Below are positions 58,652-64,000 of a stretch of 64,000 bases of DNA, in pieces. The notes under the pieces are model-generated. The model had not been told where the DNA came from. It did no database searches and was given only the letters and a program-made list of their open reading frames with translations. Positions within the stretch are counted from its first letter, which is position 1. Every line of letters begins with the position of its first letter. Source of the DNA: Clostridia bacterium (lineage in GTDB: Bacteria > Bacillota > Clostridia > Christensenellales > Aristaeellaceae); NCBI GenBank assembly GCA_017509255.1, contig JAFWQA010000002.1:148351-212350 (forward strand). Reading direction: 5' to 3'. The translations under genes and the position numbers were made by a program.

Positions 58652-59377
58652 ATGAGCGAAAACAGGCCGGTCACGGAACACCCGGATGAAAGAACGTGGA
58701 TCTTTGACGAAGGCGGCGTACGTTTTTTCCTGCTCACGGGGGACGAAAAGGCCCTTCTGATCGACAGCGGCATGAAGACCCGGAACGCGAAGGAGATCGC
58801 GCGGGAATACACGGACCTCCCGCTCTTCCTGCTCAATACCCACGCGGACGGCGACCATACCGGCAGCAACGCGGAGTTTGACCGCTTCTATATGCACCCG
58901 GCGGAGGGCGTCAATTACTATAACAAGAACGGGACAAAGGGAGACTTCGATCCCGTCTGGGACGGGGACGTGCTCGACCTGGGCAGCCGGCCCCTTCAGA
59001 TCATCGAAATACCCGGGCATACGCCCGGCAGCATCGCCGTGCTGGACACGGTAAACCGCCGCCTCATCTCCGGCGACCCGATCCAGCGCAACGGGCACAT
59101 CTTCATGTTCGGCCCCTACCGGGATATGCACGCCTACCGCGTGAGCCTGAAGCGGCTGGAGGGAATGACAGACCGCTTTGACGAGATCTGGCCCTCCCAC
59201 GGGGATCTGCCGCTGCCGCCCTCCGTGATCCCGGCGCTGTACGAGGAGGCCGGAAGGATCCTGCGCGGGGAAGCGGAAGGGAAGGATACGGAGCGCTTCG
59301 GGAACCGGATCACCGTATACAACACCGGCACGGCGCTCTTCCTCTGCGCGCCGAAGGAAAAGGACGGGGAAGCATGA
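58652..59377 (+). CDS. Metallo-beta-lactamase-fold hydrolase
   Basis: 241 residues from ATG 58652 (AAGGAGGCGG upstream). The metal motif is THADGDHTG at 63-71; the middle His of HxHxDH is Asp here. Further ligands: GHTPGSI and a C-terminal SHGD. Substrate unknown. Its stop overlaps the next gene by 4 bases (ATGA). Confidence 0.87.
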   Translation: MSENRPVTEHPDERTWIFDEGGVRFFLLTGDEKALLIDSGMKTRNAKEIAREYTDLPLFLLNTHADGDHTGSNAEFDRFYMHPAEGVNYYNKNGTKGDFDPVWDGDVLDLGSRPLQIIEIPGHTPGSIAVLDTVNRRLISGDPIQRNGHIFMFGPYRDMHAYRVSLKRLEGMTDRFDEIWPSHGDLPLPPSVIPALYEEAGRILRGEAEGKDTERFGNRITVYNTGTALFLCAPKEKDGEA

Positions 59378-60033
59378 GGATCGGCATTCTTTCGGATACC
59401 CATAACCTGCTCCGACCGGAAGTAAAGGAGGCCCTGAAGGGCTGTGACGTCATCCTCCACGCCGGGGATATCTGTGAGCGGAAGATCCTGGACGAACTCC
59501 AAAGGATCGCCCCGGCGCGCGCCGTCCGCGGCAACGGGGACAAGGAATGGGCGGAGCATATCCCGCAGAGCCTGGAACTGGAGCTCGCGGGCCTGCGCTT
59601 TTACATGACCCACAAAAAGAAGGACCTGCCGCAGGACCTTTCCCCATATGACATCGTCCTCTTCGGCCACAGCCATCAGTACACGGAGGAAAAGAAAGGG
59701 AACACCCTTCTCCTGAACCCCGGCAGCTGCGGCCCCAGGCGCTTCCACCAGCCGATCACCCTGGCCGTTATGGAAGTGAACGAAAACAGGGAATACACGG
59801 TCCAAAGGATCGACATCCCCCACGAAAAAAAGGAAGATATCCCTGCCCCCGCCCCCGGAGACATGCGGAAGATCATCGAGGGCGTAGTCAAAGAAACGCA
59901 GAAAGGGAAAAGTGCGGAGGACATCTCCAAAAAGCTGCGCATCCCCCAAACCCTCGCCGAGCAGATCGCCCGCCTCTACGTCACCCACCCCGGTGTCACA
60001 ACAGAGGGCATCATGGCAAAGATGGGACTGTAA
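59374..60033 (+). CDS. YfcE/MJ0936-type metallophosphoesterase with a C-terminal extension
   Basis: 219 residues. Metal motifs: ILSDTHN (residues 5-11), HAGDI, RGNGDKE, and GHSHQ, with NPGSCGPRR typical of the YfcE family. The core ends near 150; the last 65 residues form a helical piece (AEDISKKLRIPQTLAEQIARL) that resembles a helix-turn-helix. It hydrolyses phosphodiesters. Coupled to the preceding hydrolase gene. Confidence 0.87.
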   Translation: MRIGILSDTHNLLRPEVKEALKGCDVILHAGDICERKILDELQRIAPARAVRGNGDKEWAEHIPQSLELELAGLRFYMTHKKKDLPQDLSPYDIVLFGHSHQYTEEKKGNTLLLNPGSCGPRRFHQPITLAVMEVNENREYTVQRIDIPHEKKEDIPAPAPGDMRKIIEGVVKETQKGKSAEDISKKLRIPQTLAEQIARLYVTHPGVTTEGIMAKMGL

Positions 60034-60056
60034 AAAAACAAGAAAGAAACCAAACA

Positions 60057-60092
60057 GCGGGACTGCACAAAGGTGCAGCCCCGTTCATTATT
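60057..60092 (+). terminator. Weak terminator-like hairpin after the phosphoesterase gene
   Basis: ACTGCAC and GTGCAGC pair inside a CGGG/CCCG frame at 60058-60083, followed only by TTCATTATTC. It marks the edge where the sequence becomes AT-rich. Confidence 0.4.
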
Positions 60093-60130
60093 CTACAATA
60101 ATAGAAATAGTTCTTTCTTGGTTTATATCG

Positions 60131-60160
60131 TTGAAAAAAAGCATAAAACAATGATACAAT
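60131..60160 (+). promoter_or_regulatory. Promoter of the SauUSI-like gene
   Basis: TTGAAA (60131-60136), 18-base spacer, TACAAT (60155-60160), about 100 bases before the start codon. Confidence 0.7.
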
Positions 60161-60258
60161 CAAGCGAATTATATATTGGGAAGTAGCCCAAATAATCTGA
60201 TAAATAATACTGTTGTGGTTAACAAGAGAGAATCTACCGAAAACATGGAGTTGTTGAT

Positions 60259-63200
60259 ATGTTAAAACCTGGATTATATGAGCAAATAATAAGTCAGGGC
60301 GTATCGGATGAATTGGCATCTATTCCAGATCAATGCAAAAGTATAGAGAAGATAGATTCAGAAGAAGCTCCGAAGGCTTTGGCTGAGTATTTGGCAAGTG
60401 TTACCCGAAAAGCCTTGGAAAATATTTCTGAAAATACTGACGAGAAGAAAAAAACGGAAAGACAGGTCGAACTTGTCAACCGTATGTTAAAAGTGCTTAC
60501 AGAACAGGAAATAACAAAATCAAACCAAATGGTTGAAAATCAGGCTCAAATGTTACTTCATATACTACAAAGAAATGATCCCAGATTAGTGAGTGGAGAA
60601 AAAATAAAGAGCTTACCTCGCCCTGAAACTCCCATGTCTTCCAGCAGCTTATTCACCGGGGCTGTCCATGAACCGCAAATGTTTGCTGAATTACAAAAAG
60701 AAATAGTCAGTGCGGATAGAATCGATTTGCTGGTTTCTTTTATCAAGTGGAGTGGACTACGAATGCTTTATCCGGCGTTAAAAGAGTTTACGGATAAAGG
60801 GGGACTCCTGAGAGTTATAACCACGTCCTATATGGGCGCAACGGATATCAAAGCGATTGATGAACTGGAGAAACTGCAGAACACAGAGATCAAAGTTACC
60901 TATGACACGAAGCGTACGCGCCTTCATGCAAAGACATATGTTTTTTATCGTGATACAGGTTTCACAACTGCTTATATCGGTTCGTCCAATTTGTCCAATG
61001 CTGCTATGTCAAGTGGACTTGAGTGGAACTTGAAACTAACTGCAGCTGATCAACCGGACACTTTGAGAAAAATATATGTTTCATTTGAGAGTTATTGGAA
61101 TTCCGACGATTTTGAAACATATACGGAAGATAGCCATAATCGTCTGGAAGAAGCACTTAGAAGTGAAAAACACCCAACAAGCAACCCTACCTTTTTGTTT
61201 GATGTAAGGCCTTACCCGTATCAGCAGATGATCCTTGATCAGTTACGGGCAGAAAGAGAAATCAGGGGATATTATCGTAATCTGATAGTCGCTGCAACAG
61301 GTACAGGAAAAACAGTTATTGCTGCATTAGATTATCGTGGCTGGAGAAAAGCACATCCGAAGGAAAATAGCAGGTTACTTTTCATTGCACATCGGGAAGA
61401 GATTCTTAAACAAAGTTTGGTAACCTTCCAAGGCGTTTTGAAAGATCCGAACTTCGGAGAGCTCTGGGTGGGAAACAACAAACCCAGCAATCTGGATAAT
61501 CTGTTTGTTTCGGTGCAAACAATGAATTCACAGGAGCTTTGGAAACGGCTTCCTGTGGACTATTATCAATACATTGTCGTAGATGAAACACATCATGCTG
61601 CTGCTGATTCTTATGCAGAAGCCTTGGAAACTTTTAAGCCAAAGGTTCTGCTTGGCCTAACAGCTACTCCCGAACGTATGGACGGGAAAAGCATCCTTCA
61701 GTTTTTTGATAATCGGATTGCAGCAGAAATCAGACTTCCGGAAGCAATTGACAGGAAGCTGCTTTGCCCATTTCAATACTTCGGTGTAGCTGATACAATT
61801 GATTTGCAGGACCTTAAATGGGCGAGAGGCGGATATGACAAGACAGAATTAAACAACATTTACACCCTTTCAGGAAAGATTTCACAGCAACGCGCAGAGC
61901 ATGTGATGCAAAATCTGATTCGATATACAACAGATATAGATGATGTAAAGGCTTTGGGTTTTTGCGTGTCTATCGAACATGCACATTTCATGGCAGATTG
62001 GTTTAATGAACATGGGGTTGCAGCTACAGCATTAGATAGTCATTCTTCAGATGAGGAACGAAACTCAACAAAGAAACGTCTTGTCGATGGAGAAATCAAG
62101 ATCGTTTTTGTTGTGGATTTGTACAATGAAGGTGTTGATATCCCAGAAGTAAATACAGTTCTGTTTCTAAGACCTACGGAATCTCTGACGATTTTCTTGC
62201 AGCAGCTCGGTCGTGGTCTTCGCTTATGTGAAGGTAAGGATTGTCTGACGGTATTGGATTTCATAGGTGCTGCAAATAAACGATATAATTTTATCGATAA
62301 ATTTGCTTCAATTCTGGATGATGATCGACACAGTGTCAGGGAAGAAATAGAGAAAGGATTCCCGGGGACCCCAAAGGGTTGTTATATCCAGCTGGAAAAG
62401 AAAGCAGCAAGTATTATTCTAGACAATATAAAGCAAAACTTTGGCCAGCGGGAAGAAATGATTTATCGCCTAAGAACATTTAAGGAGGATAGCGGGAAAG
62501 ATCCCACATTCAGAAATTTTCTGGATTGGTATCATTTAACTCCGGGAGACATATATAGCAAAAAAATAACCTTTTCGAGAATGTGTGAAAAGGCAGAATT
62601 AATAGATCGTTTTAATGAACCGATAGAAGAAAAACTAAATAATACGATGTATCGTTTGGCAGCATTTAACTCAAGACGATGGATTGAATTCTTATTGGCT
62701 ATTCTTCCGAATCTGGACAATACAAAATTTGATGAGATTCCTCATCTGGAACAGCAAATGCTCCGTATGTTTTATATTACCATTTGGGATGAATATCCTG
62801 AAAACTTAGATAGTGACGATACTCTACAAAATCTTTATTCACTTTCAGACAGCCCGATTCTTCTTGAGGAAATCCAGGAAATGCTTCGGTATCAATATGA
62901 TCATATTGATTTTATTGATTCAACCACGGAACTGGGGTATGACTGCCCGCTGGATGTGCATTGTTCATATACTCAGCGTCAACTACTTGCTGCATTGGAT
63001 TATAAAAACTTCAGTTCAATGCGGCAGGGTGTTCTGTACTTGAAGGATAAAAAAACAGATATTTTCCTGATCACACTAAACAAAAGCGATAAAGATTTTT
63101 CGGAATCGACAATGTATGATGATTATGCACTTAATCAAAGGGAGTTTCATTGGCAAAGCCAATCAACGACAACGCCTGAATCACCTACTGGACAAAGATA

Positions 63201-63405
63201 TATTCATCATGCCGAATCGGGAAATAAGGTTTTGCTTTTCGTGCGCGAGTTTAAAAAAGACAAGCTGGGGACGTCGCCTTATACATATCTTGGGCCGGCA
63301 ACTTATGTAAGTCATATGGGAAGTAGGCCGATGAGCATCATATGGAAACTTGAAAAGGAGATACCGGCTAAGTATCTGAGAAAAGTACAACAGGTTATGG
63401 GCTAA
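60259..63405 (+). CDS. SauUSI-like type IV restriction enzyme (PLD nuclease - helicase - DUF3427)
   Basis: 1048 residues, ATG 60259 with GGAG 8 bases upstream. A PLD nuclease domain (about 130-290) holds LHAKTYVF (H223, K225) and IGSSNLS. A superfamily 2 helicase follows: Walker A AATGTGKT (345-352), DETH (442-445), LTATPER, and a second domain with QQLGRGLR. The last third fits DUF3427, the recognition domain in SauUSI, which cuts DNA with 5-methyl- or hydroxymethylcytosine. An extra helical piece of about 120 residues is at the N-terminus. AT-rich codon use unlike all neighbours marks recent transfer. Function in defence is inferred from the family. Confidence 0.88.
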   Translation: MLKPGLYEQIISQGVSDELASIPDQCKSIEKIDSEEAPKALAEYLASVTRKALENISENTDEKKKTERQVELVNRMLKVLTEQEITKSNQMVENQAQMLLHILQRNDPRLVSGEKIKSLPRPETPMSSSSLFTGAVHEPQMFAELQKEIVSADRIDLLVSFIKWSGLRMLYPALKEFTDKGGLLRVITTSYMGATDIKAIDELEKLQNTEIKVTYDTKRTRLHAKTYVFYRDTGFTTAYIGSSNLSNAAMSSGLEWNLKLTAADQPDTLRKIYVSFESYWNSDDFETYTEDSHNRLEEALRSEKHPTSNPTFLFDVRPYPYQQMILDQLRAEREIRGYYRNLIVAATGTGKTVIAALDYRGWRKAHPKENSRLLFIAHREEILKQSLVTFQGVLKDPNFGELWVGNNKPSNLDNLFVSVQTMNSQELWKRLPVDYYQYIVVDETHHAAADSYAEALETFKPKVLLGLTATPERMDGKSILQFFDNRIAAEIRLPEAIDRKLLCPFQYFGVADTIDLQDLKWARGGYDKTELNNIYTLSGKISQQRAEHVMQNLIRYTTDIDDVKALGFCVSIEHAHFMADWFNEHGVAATALDSHSSDEERNSTKKRLVDGEIKIVFVVDLYNEGVDIPEVNTVLFLRPTESLTIFLQQLGRGLRLCEGKDCLTVLDFIGAANKRYNFIDKFASILDDDRHSVREEIEKGFPGTPKGCYIQLEKKAASIILDNIKQNFGQREEMIYRLRTFKEDSGKDPTFRNFLDWYHLTPGDIYSKKITFSRMCEKAELIDRFNEPIEEKLNNTMYRLAAFNSRRWIEFLLAILPNLDNTKFDEIPHLEQQMLRMFYITIWDEYPENLDSDDTLQNLYSLSDSPILLEEIQEMLRYQYDHIDFIDSTTELGYDCPLDVHCSYTQRQLLAALDYKNFSSMRQGVLYLKDKKTDIFLITLNKSDKDFSESTMYDDYALNQREFHWQSQSTTTPESPTGQRYIHHAESGNKVLLFVREFKKDKLGTSPYTYLGPATYVSHMGSRPMSIIWKLEKEIPAKYLRKVQQVMG

Positions 63406-63447
63406 ATGTGAAGCCCAAGCTTAATCCTGCATCCTCTTCCTGCCACA

Positions 63448-63488
63448 GTTCCGGGTCAGCTTTAACCCTGCTCCCGGGCTATTTTTGA
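63448..63488 (+). terminator. Terminator-like hairpin after the SauUSI-like gene
   Basis: CCGGGTCAG and CTGCTCCCGG arms, imperfect, followed by CTATTTTTG. It lies where GC-rich sequence resumes. Confidence 0.4.
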
Positions 63489-63539
63489 AAAAAGGAACAA
63501 AACGGAACGGAATGTGGCAAAGAAGTACGGTCTGCTATC

Positions 63540-63569
63540 TTGCGCGGGCAAATCCGGGTGTGGTATGAT
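63540..63569 (+). promoter_or_regulatory. Promoter before the last gene
   Basis: TTGCGC (63540-63545), 18-base spacer, extended -10 TGG-TATGAT (63561-63569). Confidence 0.65.
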
Positions 63570-63590
63570 ACAGTCACCAAAGTTGGGAGA

Positions 63591-63618
63591 GGGATCTCAG
63601 GAAATGAGGTCCTTTTTT
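63591..63618 (+). terminator. Terminator/attenuator in the leader of the last gene
   Basis: GGATCTCA and TGAGGTCC (one G-T pair) around GGAAA, followed by TTTTTTC, 22 bases after the promoter -10 and before the gene start. Confidence 0.7.
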
Positions 63619-63652
63619 CATACCCTTTTTGACGGAAGAAAGGAGCAAAAAG

Positions 63653-64000
63653 ATGAAAGACATGTCCTGGTTCAAATTCAGATGGTCCTGGGTCGCGCTG
63701 TTTCACAAAATGAACAAGAAGGAATCGAATCTGCTGCTGGACTGCATTGACGCTTACCTGTCGGAAACGGAGGTGCCGGAGCTCCCGGAGAAGCTGGAGC
63801 TTGCCTGGCTGCTGATCGAACAGGATCTGGCAGAAGACCTGGGCCGGGTGAAAAATGCCCGGGAGGCGCACAGGGAGGCCGGCAAAAAGGGCGGAAGGCC
63901 CAGGAAAACAAGCGAAACCACGGAAGAATCCCCCTTATCCGCTTCAGAAAGCAAAAGAAGCAGAATAAGAATAAGAGAAGAAAAAGAAGAAGAACAAGAA
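63653..64000 (+). CDS. DUF6291-like replication-region protein, N-terminal part
   Basis: 116 codons are visible; the frame is open at the window edge. ATG 63653 follows AAAGGAG with 8-base spacing. It reads MKDMSWFKFRWSWVALFHKM, then a helical piece and AREAHREAGKKGGRPRK, ending in a very charged tail. The GKKGGRP element occurs in the DUF6291-type proteins near phage and integrative-element replication genes, which is my best guess. If correct, a mobile element begins here. It is separated from the SauUSI-like gene by about 250 bases. Confidence 0.55.
   Translation, partial: MKDMSWFKFRWSWVALFHKMNKKESNLLLDCIDAYLSETEVPELPEKLELAWLLIEQDLAEDLGRVKNAREAHREAGKKGGRPRKTSETTEESPLSASESKRSRIRIREEKEEEQE

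Noticed and set aside
60000-63500. Integrase or attachment site at the edges of the AT-rich gene
   Set aside because: No recombinase gene, tRNA gene or direct repeat could be seen on either side.

Overview
The window is a GC-rich chromosomal segment of a Gram-positive-type anaerobe. Its MutS2-type protein, LytTR/GHKL two-component pair, MalF/MalG permeases without their own ATPase, sigma-A-like promoters and dense ATGA/GTGA gene overlaps fit an uncultured gut or rumen Clostridia lineage. A Christensenellales-like bacterium is my guess; no rRNA or marker gene here settles it. The ends cut a cation:proton antiporter (left) and a phage/ICE-type replication-region gene (right). No tRNA, rRNA, insertion sequence or CRISPR array was seen.

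Left part (1-25.8 kb) is housekeeping and small regulatory units: an antiporter, a 39-residue mini-gene with its own promoter and terminator, a GNAT/methyltransferase pair, a secreted HAD phosphatase, the AmmeMemoRadiSam trio (amrB-amrA-amrS), DUF523, a MutS2 homologue without an Smr domain, a LytTR response regulator/GHKL kinase pair followed by an ABC exporter with a likely LytTR-controlled promoter, 6-phosphofructokinase, NAD synthesis genes (nadE and a nadD-like gene), a YcaQ-type DNA glycosylase, a PadR/DUF2812 operon with visible operators, pyruvate kinase, a PHP phosphatase, a nucleoside phosphorylase and a TetR regulator.

Middle part (25.9-48.5 kb) is a glycan-use locus, probably for beta-mannan. 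One long minus-strand operon runs from a secreted GH26 mannanase through a solute-binding protein fused to carbohydrate-binding-like domains, two permeases, an NHL/TPR membrane protein, a YIP1 protein, a DUF5696 protein, two more permeases, a secreted triple-repeat protein and a second solute-binding protein. It carries no ABC ATPase. A LacI regulator sits upstream. A GH31 glycosidase diverges from an AraC regulator across an intergenic region holding repeated TTTGTCC sites, and an intracellular GH5 enzyme follows.

Right part (48.7-64 kb) is accessory. It has an ADP-ribosylglycohydrolase, a small conserved-looking basic protein, and a unit of structured leader RNA plus terminator, small basic ORF, TIR-transmembrane-coiled-coil-beta-propeller protein and two small membrane proteins. 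This is the best candidate for an undescribed signalling or defence system in the window. Then come SGNH hydrolase, RidA, GyrI-like, GNAT, phospholipase-like, Nudix, metallo-beta-lactamase-fold and metallophosphoesterase genes. An AT-rich, probably transferred SauUSI-like type IV restriction enzyme follows, and finally the start of a replication-type gene.
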